This document shows, in pieces, positions 60,801 to 64,000 of a DNA stretch of 64,000 nucleotides. Location of the stretch: positions 22,222,501 to 22,286,500 of the forward strand of contig CM073595.1 of assembly GCA_037074705.1 (NCBI GenBank), in the 5' to 3' direction. Each line of letters begins with the position of its first letter. Position 1 is the first letter of the stretch. This DNA is from Zhengitettix transpicula. Lineage: Eukaryota > Arthropoda > Insecta > Orthoptera > Tetrigidae. The notes beneath the pieces were generated by a model that was given only the letters and a program-made list of their open reading frames with translations, was not told the origin of the DNA and did not search any database. A program made the translations under genes and the position numbers.

Positions 60801-60823
60801 AAACACAGCAAGAGCTTCCACAT
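23615..60823 (-). CDS. Hyaluronidase (glycoside hydrolase family 56), complete, six exons
   Basis: Secreted or lysosomal endoglycosidase that cuts hyaluronan/chondroitin; insect members include salivary, venom and housekeeping forms. Exons, in transcript order on the minus strand: 60823-60774, 31110-30812, 27584-27445, 24775-24612, 24474-24264, 23791-23615. All six join in phase to 346 residues, a normal family length. Seen: signal peptide MWKLLLCFLGTVILHV; early VIWNVPSFMC; FRGEKIAILYDPGDFPALL; RNGGVPQAGNL; catalytic IDMESWRP (Asp-x-Glu, the Glu being the proton donor); KWGYYAFPYCFNY; WLFDEST; PYIRYKYHD; and IIWGSSKDLNTKAKC. Potential N-glycosylation sites occur in GNLSK, MNCSK and KNLTE. 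Nothing shows a venom role. The exon 1 link is inferred from the signal peptide, donor and exact phase match across 29.7 kb. Confidence 0.9.
24264..24474 (-). CDS. Hyaluronidase exon 5
   Basis: Acceptor TTTTCAG, then IQWLFDESTAVFPSLYL, GRQLNFMTGRLIEAKRVAE and IYPYIRYKYHDSPDLLSH, donor CAT|GTAAGT. The WLFDEST and PYxRYKY segments match the family's substrate-groove wall. Length 211 bp. Confidence 0.95.
24612..24775 (-). CDS. Hyaluronidase exon 4
   Basis: Acceptor TTTTAG, then AEKNFEEGAREFMETTLELA, RQKRPHGKWGYYAFPYCFNY and MNCSKTVEQQND, donor AA|GTGAGT. The RPxGxWGYYxFPxCxNY block is a conserved family segment; two cysteines of the conserved disulfides and one N-glycosylation site (NCS) lie here. 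A 137-bp intron separates it from the next exon. Confidence 0.95.
26633..26682. repeat. (AT)n microsatellite
   Basis: About 25 AT units directly abutting the left end of the mariner remnant. Confidence 0.97.
26683..27144 (-). mobile_element. Internally deleted mariner-like element
   Basis: Ends are inverted repeats of about 70 bp (left AGGGGTGACCAGAAACTAAG, right complement GGATGATCAAAAACTAAGG, then GCCTGCAGTGAAAC in both). Between them the minus strand keeps the transposase tail: LHDNARPHTSQKNTKLLKQF, then RWDLVDHPPYSPNLAPT (around 26860-26760). Only about 460 bp remain, so it is non-autonomous. In hyaluronidase intron 3. Confidence 0.85.
27445..27584 (-). CDS. Hyaluronidase exon 3: catalytic Asp-x-Glu exon
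   Basis: After acceptor TTTCAG the frame reads GIGVIDMESWRPKWQQLFGS, then YAHYQDYSRKIERNLHP and ends at IIEKQ, donor CAG|GTTAGC. The ID-x-E pair is the active-site signature of family 56 (Glu acid/base). Length 140 bp; phases match both neighbours. Confidence 0.96.
28270..28565 (-). repeat. Dispersed repeat, - copy
   Basis: Reverse-complement partner of the repeat at 6265-6545. Lies in hyaluronidase intron 2. Confidence 0.65.
29645..30257 (+). mobile_element. 5'-truncated Jockey-type LINE insertion with 13-bp target duplication
   Basis: The open frame opens LYLSLIQPIWSYACPIWDSI, followed by LQITQNKILRSITNAPWFLRN and STIHKDIQIPIINKSIS: the end of a Jockey-clade reverse transcriptase ORF. A stop interrupts it and a decayed 3' part ends in TGAATAATAATAAAAAA. 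The 13 bases ACGCCTTGACGCA stand on both sides (29632-29644 and 30258-30270), a target-site duplication. 613 bp, 5' truncated, in hyaluronidase intron 2. Confidence 0.88.
30812..31110 (-). CDS. Hyaluronidase exon 2: N-terminal half of the catalytic barrel
   Basis: Runs from acceptor ATACAG (complement of 31111-31116) through CTDGAFSVIWNVPSFMC, LAAKWGIQQNKGDEFRGEK, IAILYDPGDFPALL and RNGGVPQAGNLSKHLQAF to DPNFSG, donor G|GTCAGT. The first methionine in the frame (31088) is not the protein start: coding continues upstream to the acceptor. The WNVPSFMC motif and the DPGxFPALL segment are diagnostic for family 56. Confidence 0.95.
31174..31745 (-). mobile_element. Mariner transposase remnant
   Basis: Minus strand, overlapping frames: MVSMFWDRKVIILVEFLPEG and ETINAKRNYESLKNLKG (31740-31549), then LLHDNACTYRALATK and HLVPSDYHLFTSLKAW (31540-31325). 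These are the second Asp region, HDN motif and PSDYHLF end of a mariner transposase. The outer end near 31174 reads CGAGGCATGTTCAGAAAGTA, a plausible terminal repeat. Frameshifted and incomplete. In hyaluronidase intron 1, 64 bp beyond exon 2. Confidence 0.85.
31600..32110. repeat. Duplicated 0.5-kb segment, copy 1
   Basis: Matches 35561-36085 in the same orientation (GCATTGATGGTCTCCCC, CTTTTCGGTCCCAAAACA, AATTACTGCTT(G/C)AACATT). It includes the end of the mariner remnant plus about 370 bp of unidentified DNA. Confidence 0.8.
32161..33535 (+). repeat. 1.4-kb dispersed repeat, copy 1 (with truncated MITE at its left end)
   Basis: Closely matches 46613-47996, for example TCGTGCGTCGTCCGTGGCTT, TTGGTCAGGGGACACTAATC and ACACGGCGTGGCGCGGCCTG. 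The first 155 bp are the TIR MITE of 1705 without its left end. It stops where a Helitron-like 5' end begins (33536). No coding family recognised; a short minus-strand frame near 33237-33518 is unassigned. Confidence 0.85.
33536..34150 (+). mobile_element. Helitron-like element, diverged
   Basis: Begins TCTATATCC followed within 40 bp by TTTGTATGTATGTTCCTAA and TACAAATCTACA. It shares blocks (in the reverse sense) with the 50967-56894 array: CACCAAACCCCGTACACGTG, GAGACACGTCTACC, GGGGTGGAGATGCTTTAAC. The 3' boundary is unclear. Confidence 0.55.
34165..34420 (+). mobile_element. tRNA-like SINE fragments
   Basis: 34325-34410 has box A (TGGCTCAGTTGT) and box B (GGTTCGAATGC) at tRNA spacing. A second, weaker tRNA-like piece (GTGTTCGAGCCTCAC) lies at 34177-34225. 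No intact acceptor stem, so not a tRNA gene. Confidence 0.55.
34421..35547. other. Intron 1 of hyaluronidase, no feature recognised
   Basis: Two short overlapping minus-strand frames (35126-35457) are unrecognised. Some GC-richer patches (34430-34520, 34960-35040) suggest old repeats. Confidence 0.35.
35548..35710 (-). mobile_element. Second mariner remnant
   Basis: Homologous to 31590-31745: the minus strand retains the FWDRKxIxxV...EGETIN region in broken frames. It is part of the duplicated segment 35561-36085. Confidence 0.7.
35561..36085. repeat. Duplicated 0.5-kb segment, copy 2
   Basis: Partner of 31600-32110, same orientation, moderately diverged. Confidence 0.8.
36439..36493. repeat. 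(AT)n microsatellite
   Basis: About 27 AT units, ending where the LTR-like element starts TGTAAT. Confidence 0.97.
36494..37648 (+). mobile_element. LTR-like element, plus copy
   Basis: Starts TGTAATACCAAT and reaches ATTACA at 37592 (inverted 6-bp ends TGTAAT/ATTACA). Four bases later comes TGGCCCAACAACGTGGGGC, close to a retroviral-type primer-binding site. After about 50 bp a second ATTACA ends at 37648. Homologous to 2542-3667. Both sides are (AT)n. No gag or pol frame; solo LTR with leader or a miniature element. Confidence 0.6.
37649..42280. other. Hyaluronidase intron 1, largely featureless
   Basis: (AT)n(GT)n at 37649-37699. Short open frames at 38251-38475, 39809-40154 and 41038-41513 are unrecognised. 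The 41.0-41.5 kb stretch is open in several frames on both strands and may be a decayed transposon gene, but no motif identifies it. Confidence 0.35.
42330..42545. repeat. Decayed hammerhead-like inverted element
   Basis: The right part reads GCAGAAACGTTGGCATC..CCTGGTGATCAACCGCGAAAAATTTATTA, parallel to CTGAAACGTTGTG..CCTGGTTGATAAACCGAGAATCATTTATT at 58366. A weaker left part contains GATCTTCGTCCAACCTTGAT. Confidence 0.5.
42789..43385 (+). mobile_element. Helitron-like element, tandem copy 1
   Basis: 5' end TCTATATAATAAAAAAGGATG, 3' end CGAGCAACGCCGGGCACCTAGCTAG: the TC...CTAG termini of Helitrons, without terminal inverted repeats. 597 bp, non-coding (a 67-codon frame is unrecognised). Followed immediately by copy 2. 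Confidence 0.75.
43386..43981 (+). mobile_element. Helitron-like element, tandem copy 2
   Basis: Same termini as copy 1 and nearly identical sequence over 596 bp, for example GACGTTACTACGCAACGAAC. It joins copy 1 without any spacer (CTAG|TCTATATAATA). Confidence 0.8.
43982..44749 (+). mobile_element. Helitron-like element, tandem copy 3
   Basis: Starts TCTATATAATATAAAAAAAT directly after copy 2 and ends GCCGGCACCCAGCTAG, followed by T. More diverged and 170 bp longer; includes an extra segment around 44550-44700. Confidence 0.75.
44750..46350. other. Intron 1, no gene recognised; contains a (CT)n run
   Basis: (CT)n at 45806-45847. Otherwise AT-rich DNA with no motif. A half-copy of the hammerhead-like repeat family begins near 46356. 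Confidence 0.4.
45806..45847 (+). repeat. (CT)n microsatellite
   Basis: About 20 CT units after a C-rich stretch. Confidence 0.97.
46540..46755 (+). mobile_element. TIR MITE, copy 3 (intact)
   Basis: Inverted ends CTATATTCTGTTTTAAATTA / TAATTTAAAACGGTTTATAG, inside CCCTCGAGGGG, CAATCAACCAATCACAACGC and AAGTCGTGCGTCG. Same family as 1705-1900. Confidence 0.8.
46613..47996 (+). repeat. 1.4-kb dispersed repeat, copy 2
   Basis: Same orientation as 32161-33535, about 14.4 kb away, a few small indels. Again ends at a Helitron-like 5' terminus (TCTATATCCTCC at 47997). Confidence 0.85.
47997..48254 (+). mobile_element. Short Helitron-like element
   Basis: TCTATATCCTCC..TTTGTATGTATGTTCC at the left, TTGGCAACGCCGGCCACCAAACTAA at the right (CTRR-type end). 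About 260 bp, non-coding. Confidence 0.6.
48309..48495 (+). mobile_element. TIR MITE, copy 4
   Basis: Ends TTATTGTCTGTTTTAAATTA / TTATTTAAAACGGACTATAG; inside CCAATCGCAACGCTTGCCGA and AAGTCGTGTGTCGCATC. A diverged copy, about 185 bp. Confidence 0.75.
48950..49926 (+). repeat. Two tandem copies of a 0.4-0.58-kb element ending in an A-run
   Basis: Units about 48950-49345 and 49346-49926 share TTTGAACTAAGGTTCCCACA, CAGCTGCCTCCTAAACTGGT, TCCCGCTATCGGAA and CGAATACCGGGTAGGATCCT, and each ends CCCTAAAAAAAA. Unit 2 has an extra 5' piece with two adjacent hairpins (CTGCGAGAG-5 nt-CTCTCGCAG and a near copy). The A-run ends suggest a retrotransposed family; class unknown. Open frames here are short. 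Confidence 0.7.
49985..50265. mobile_element. Inverted element with two hammerhead-like motifs
   Basis: Arms 49990-50077 and 50160-50260 are inverted copies (TTGACCTTA..TTTATTTTTTATATTA.GACGA.GTTTCGATACC..TTGTAT.TTCTTCAGG.ATTGACCAAAT). Each arm carries CTGAAGA-A-stem-GAAAC: minus strand 50061-50033, plus strand 50175-50203. About 80 bp of spacer separates the arms. Confidence 0.75.
50161..50215 (+). ncRNA. Hammerhead-ribozyme-like motif
   Basis: CTGAAGA (50175-50181), extra A, perfect stem II GATAC-AATAAG-GTATC, GAAAC (50199-50203), then AUC as a possible cleavage triplet. Stem I arms AC/GU plus UAUU/AAUA lie around internal loops. By-eye fold; activity unproven. Confidence 0.45.
50369..50966 (-). 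mobile_element. Helitron-like element, reverse copy of the 42789 family
   Basis: Reads CTAGCTGGGTGCCCGGCG at its left (3') end and TATTATATAGA at its right (5') end; about 598 bp, close to copies 1 and 2 of the plus array. Abuts the next array unit with no spacer. Confidence 0.75.
50967..53782 (-). mobile_element. Composite Helitron-like array unit 1
   Basis: Left (3') end TAGCTGGGTGCCCGGCGTTG; right (5') end CTCTTTTTTATTTATAAGA preceded by (CATA)n. An internal junction at 52374 shows another 5' end, so the unit is two elements joined. It contains about 280-bp subrepeats with hairpins CCACCCCC-N6-GGGGGTGG, ACCCCGACAGTGTTGTTTTC and ACGTGTACGAAATTTGGTGA. Non-coding; short frames on both strands are shadows of the subrepeats. 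Confidence 0.7.
53783..56894 (-). mobile_element. Composite Helitron-like array unit 2
   Basis: Second head-to-tail copy of unit 1, same ends. Differences: a roughly 307-bp segment is triplicated (54359-55255, repeating AAACTCAGT.ACAATCC and CCGGTCAACTCATCCCAACC), and 55256-55462 is an unrelated AT-rich piece. The rest (55463-56894) parallels 52378-53782. Confidence 0.7.
54359..55255 (-). repeat. Three tandem 307-bp units within array unit 2
   Basis: Starts near 54359, 54667 and 54975, each with GTCCGAAAGGGGTTG and AGAACATGTAGGGAAATTTT. The same segment is single in array unit 1 (about 51554-51860). Confidence 0.85.
56895..58286. other. Intron 1, no gene recognised
   Basis: Open frames 57435-57701, 57756-57965 and 57885-58202 (-) are AT-rich, unsupported by motif or splice context. 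Confidence 0.35.
58287..58425. mobile_element. Palindromic element with hammerhead-like motif
   Basis: Outer arms AAATGATTCTTGGATTATCA / TTGATAAACCGAGAATCATTT are inverted. Inside on the + strand: GTCAGG (58339), CTGATGA (58353-58359), GAAACGTT (58368-58375), CCTGAC (58380-58385). GTCAGG and CCTGAC pair as a long stem I; stem II is lost. Confidence 0.65.
58755..59030. mobile_element. Inverted element with two hammerhead-like motifs
   Basis: The left half's minus strand reads CTGAAGAAGGTACAAATAAG then TACCGAAACGTGG (58820-58790). The right half's + strand reads CTGAAGACGGTAC, A-run, GGACCGAAACGTAA (58956-58987). Flanks are AT-rich and also inverted (AACTTTCTTAATTTC vs the left ATTTTTCTTTAAC). 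About 275 bp. Confidence 0.7.
59031..60773. other. Intron 1 near hyaluronidase exon 1, no feature recognised
   Basis: AT-rich. A G-run (GGGGCCGGGGGCGGGGGG) at 60751-60768 sits just inside the intron, 6-23 bp past the donor of exon 1 on the opposite strand, so the transcript has a C-rich tract there. Confidence 0.4.
60774..60823 (-). CDS. Hyaluronidase exon 1: start codon and signal peptide
   Basis: ATG at 60823-60821 opens MWKLLLCFLGTVILHV: a positively charged residue followed by a leucine-rich core, a classic signal peptide. The exon ends with two bases of an Arg codon at donor CAG|GTATTC. The next exon supplies the third base (A) and continues CTDGAFSVIW. The ATG context (GGACATGT) has A at -2 and G at -4, not a strong Kozak match. 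Longer open frames around it on the minus strand are probably 5' UTR shadows. Supported by phase and function, not by direct homology, since signal peptides are not conserved. Confidence 0.72.
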
Positions 60824-61100
60824 GTCCGCGTCGCGTGTGTGCCGCCTCGATACTGACATTGTACGGGCCTGTCGGCTTTACGGTAACCAACAACAGTAAC
60901 GAGGAGATGAGGAGCTGATTGGCTCCAGGTTCCGTCCAATGCAGAACTAGAGACTCCCACCACCAACACAAAAGGGGAAAGCGAACGATAACGTCGTCCG
61001 CAAAAATACACTTTCTTCCGCGATGTTCCAGTTCCTCTACGATTGTAACCATGGAGTAACTCTTCTAGGCCACGGTTCTAACAAATACCAATAAAATACT
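60824..61100 (-). promoter_or_regulatory. Probable 5' UTR and promoter region of hyaluronidase
   Basis: The stretch immediately 5' of the signal-peptide ATG on the minus strand is markedly richer in G+C and CpG than the surrounding intron and intergenic DNA, as many insect promoters are. A CCAAT-type box in reverse (ACCAATAAAA near 61086) is the only named element seen; no convincing TATA box. Location inferred from exon 1 only. Confidence 0.3.
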
Positions 61101-61340
61101 CGCATAAAAAAAGACAAATGACCTTAAATTGTTCACAATATAAGTGTCATTTACGAAGCTCCAGCGGAGATTTTGATAAAGTCCTTATTAATTTTATTCC
61201 TGTAAAAAAAAAACCTTATTCTAAACACATCCTCCCAAATTTATTAATTCCAAATAATAGATTTCTCAGGACTGGTCTCGAACGTCGTGCACCAATTCTT
61301 CATTTAGAGAATAAATTTCCGTTACGGTTAACAAATTTAA

Positions 61341-61400
61341 AGAACGATGGATGCCGCAAGGATCAGTAACGGGGCCTTTACTTCTTCCTCTCTACCAGTA
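61341..61400 (+). mobile_element. LINE reverse-transcriptase fragment
   Basis: CGATGGATGCCGCAAGGATC onward translates RWMPQGSVTGPLLLPLYQ then stop; this is the PQGSVxGPLLF motif of non-LTR reverse transcriptases. The upstream frame (61118-61369) is in another phase and not clearly RT. Confidence 0.6.
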
Positions 61401-62614
61401 AACATTAATTTTTCTTAATCATATAGCCCCATCAGTCACGAAATGTCTTCAATGTTGAAAAGCTTTCGACGTTGGCTATCATCATATTCTGAAACTTTTT
61501 CTGTATAAAATTCCACAGTTGACTCATATATAATCTAATATTATAACGCATACGTACCTAAAACGACGTTTGGTCAGCCATTTCGAACCAAACACGTTCG
61601 GTGTATCCAGGATGTATTATTAATTACCTCTCTACGGAATCCCTGAAGACTAGGCAATTATGTTACACCGTCCGGAAATATTTCTGGAACATGGTCCCTG
61701 TTTCTTTTTAAAATCTATCGGTTTCCGTGACCGACAAAAAAAATTAAAAATTTACCTAAAAAAGTCAGTCTCAGTAAATTCGCAAAATGTAGTTGATTTT
61801 TAGCAAAATAAACAATCGTTCGAAAATTTTGATTTTTTGATTACGTCAGTAGAACTACTCAAACCGTTTCATTCGTTTGGAAATTGCAAAACGACTTTAA
61901 TAATTTAGCTAGAGCAAGTTGAGGATAAACAGCAAAATTCAATAAATCACGTAAATAAATCACGTAAATAAATACGAGTAGATTTCAATATAAACGGGGG
62001 GAAATTACCTTAAGTAACCACCGGTAATGGTGGGAAGAGCACGTAAATTTTGTCTCTCCTACGCATGGAAAATCCTCATTTTAAAATAAAAAGGCTGCGT
62101 AAATACCAGAAATTTTCTGTCTTTGTCGTACACTGGAGTATAGTGCACTGTTTTTTTGATACGTGTCAAAACCTGGTACGGACGAGGTAAGGAAGAAGCA
62201 TTAAACTGGAATTCTATGGCAAGTCGAAGACTGAACGATAGCCTTTGCGCTGTATTTAAATCGTGTAAGGGAAAATTATTGGAAAAACATACAGATGAGA
62301 TAGAAAAAAAACGACGTATACAGGGAGACGGAATCATAAAATCGATGGTAGATCACAAGAAAACTGACAGTTTTAAATAGATAGATAAAAACTTGAGAAG
62401 AATCTTCGAGCATCAAGAAGTTTTAAAAATTCGCTACATATATATATATATATATATATGTATATAAGATGAATTAATTTCGGAAACCGAAAGTGTGAAC
62501 GTCGCAAAAATTATCTTCAATTCTGATTTGATAACGGTTACATTAAAACACATGGACGAACGTATTTAACACGGTTGTAAATTCCCTAAAATAAATCAGT
62601 AACTTTTAAAATGA
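61401..62614. other. DNA upstream of hyaluronidase, no gene recognised
   Basis: Contains (AT)n at 62437-62467. Overlapping opposite-strand frames at 62059-62380 match nothing known to me. Confidence 0.35.
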
Positions 62615-63713
62615 TATCTGTATGTTTAAGCGTCCCTTATTTTTATTTGCAAAAAGTATATTTGTGCTCACTTTATTACATTGCTGAATATTTGCTTCAA
62701 TTCCACTTATAAATTCCTATAATAGCCTCCTTCCACTTTCTAACTTGTTTATGCTCTTGTTAAAGGAAACAAAAAATTCTTCCAATTTTTCCTCTTTATT
62801 TAAATATGTGATCTGACCTTCGGAACATCGGGGACATGTATTTTTCATTTCAAATGTATTCAGTGAATATTTACGTGTTCAAATTACAACCGGCTTGGCC
62901 GCGACACCAAGATTTCAAAATTTATTTATATAATATAAAAAAACTTGTCGAATCTATTTATTGGAAAACTTAGAATCAAATTGTAAGTCTGAATTTGGTT
63001 TATATGATTTAAAGTAACAAATATTTTCAACGCATGTCAGAATGTTTTTTTTCGTAATTTTCTATAAGAATGCTCACGATCTTTGAAAAAATATTAAATT
63101 AGGATATTAACAAATCATTGTTCACCTCATGAAGTACGAAATTAGGGACGAAACGTAGTGATAATTGTATCTGTAAGTTTAAGCGTCCCTTATTTTATAA
63201 AGTATATTTGTGCTCACTTTATTACATTGCTGAATATTTGCTTCAATTCCACTTATAAATTCCTATAATAGCCTCCTTCCACTTTCTAACTTGTTTAGGC
63301 TCTTGTTAAAGGAAACAAAAAATTCTTCCAATTTTTCCTCTTTATTTAAATATGTGATCTGACCTTCGGAACATCTGGGACATGTATTTTTCATTTCAAA
63401 TGTATTCAGTGAATATTTACTTGTTCAAATTACAACCGGCTTGGCCGCGACACCAAGATTTCAAAGTTTATTTATATAATATAAAAAAAATTGTCGAATC
63501 TATTTATTGGAAAACATAGAATCAAATTGTAAGTCTGAATTTGGTTTATATGATTTAAAGTAACAAATATTTTCAACGCATGTCAGAATATTTTTTTCGT
63601 AATTTTCTATAAGAATGCTCACGATCTTTGAAGAAATATTAAATTAGGATATTAACAAATCATTGTTCACCTGATGAAGTACGAAATTAGGGACGAAACG
63701 TAGTGATAATTGT
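62615..63713 (+). mobile_element. Direct tandem repeat of two 0.55-kb units, retrozyme-like
   Basis: Units 62615-63167 (553 bp) and 63168-63713 (546 bp) are almost identical and abut exactly (AATTG|TATCTGTA). Each ends with a hammerhead-like core: CTCATGA..GAAAC in unit 1 (G5 changed to C) and intact CTGATGA..GAAACGTA in unit 2. No protein frame. Tandem direct copies with a ribozyme motif per unit are how retrozymes and Penelope-like terminal repeats look. Confidence 0.75.
63664..63710 (+). ncRNA. Hammerhead-ribozyme-like motif, best core in the tandem repeat
   Basis: TCAC stem I arm, CTGATGA (63671-63677), extra A, stem II GTAC..GGAC (one A-G mismatch), GAAAC (63695-63699), GUA as cleavage triplet, GTGA stem I return. 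ACGU next to GAAAC is self-complementary, so stem III could form between two molecules. Not tested. Confidence 0.45.
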
Positions 63714-63734
63714 TTTAAGGATGGAAAAATCTGG

Positions 63735-63860
63735 AACGGACCGGGGTCGAACCCTGGCCTACTACGCGTGGTGATTTAACTATCCGTGTCGACTCCAGGC
63801 CCCGTGCGAGACTCGCCCGTCCATTATGGCCGGAGCCCGGCTTCCTGATACTTGAATTCA
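63735..63860 (-). mobile_element. tRNA-derived SINE, second copy
   Basis: Minus strand: CGAGTCTCGCACGGGGCCTG, GGAGTCGACACGGATAGTTA (box A-like), CCAGGGTTCGACCCCGGTCC (box B). Same leader as at 5005-5110. Confidence 0.7.
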
Positions 63861-64000
63861 ATTTCATGGCCTATGTAGCCGAGCATTGATTGAAGCTTCT
63901 TCTCATCTGAACCAATTACGTTGCTAATTAATAAACCAATTCTGACTGTTTGACCGTTATCCGACGATGCAGATCCGGTTTTCTTTGAACAGCCTTGTGT

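Noticed and set aside
60699..61052. 117-codon minus-strand frame over hyaluronidase exon 1
   Set aside because: It is in a different frame from the signal-peptide ATG and has no family match; most likely a 5' UTR shadow in GC-rich DNA.

Overview
This is a eukaryotic, almost certainly insect, window: AT-rich, with small exons, GT-AG introns from 72 bp to nearly 30 kb, and a heavy load of mixed transposon remnants. The two genes read as insect orthologues. The large introns and repeat load suggest a big-genome insect such as a cockroach or termite; that is inference, not proof.

Left third (1-17 kb, + strand): the 3' part of a calcium/calmodulin-dependent protein kinase type I gene (CaMKI). Six phase-compatible exons run from the hinge of the kinase domain (the VTGGELFDR segment) to a stop at 16890. 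The ATP-binding N-lobe exons lie upstream of the window. Two homologous alternative exons (11880 and 16783) encode the second half of the calmodulin-binding/autoinhibitory helix. One intron has a GC donor that makes a perfect phase join.

Middle to right (23.6-60.8 kb, - strand): a complete six-exon hyaluronidase gene (glycoside hydrolase family 56), about 346 residues. A signal-peptide exon sits at 60774-60823 and the next coding exon at 30812-31110, so intron 1 is about 29.7 kb and holds most of the repeats. The two genes converge, 3' end to 3' end, about 6.7 kb apart.

The rest is intron or intergenic DNA. Recognisable items are: Helitron-like elements in head-to-tail arrays (42789-44749 and 50369-56894); mariner remnants with transposase motifs (26683-27144, 31174-31745, 35548-35710); non-LTR retrotransposon pieces (9640-10275, 61341-61400, and 29645-30257 with a 13-bp target duplication); two LTR-like elements with TGTAAT/ATTACA ends and a primer-binding-site-like sequence; tRNA-derived SINEs; a TIR MITE family; and a 1.4-kb repeat present twice.

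The most unusual signal is a family of short, mostly inverted or palindromic repeats that share CTGANGA - hairpin - GAAAC(GT). This is the layout of a type I hammerhead ribozyme core as found in Penelope-like elements and retrozymes. Several copies also have matching stem I arms. One pair forms a direct tandem repeat of about 550 bp at the right end of the window. No tRNA, rRNA or CRISPR gene is supported.
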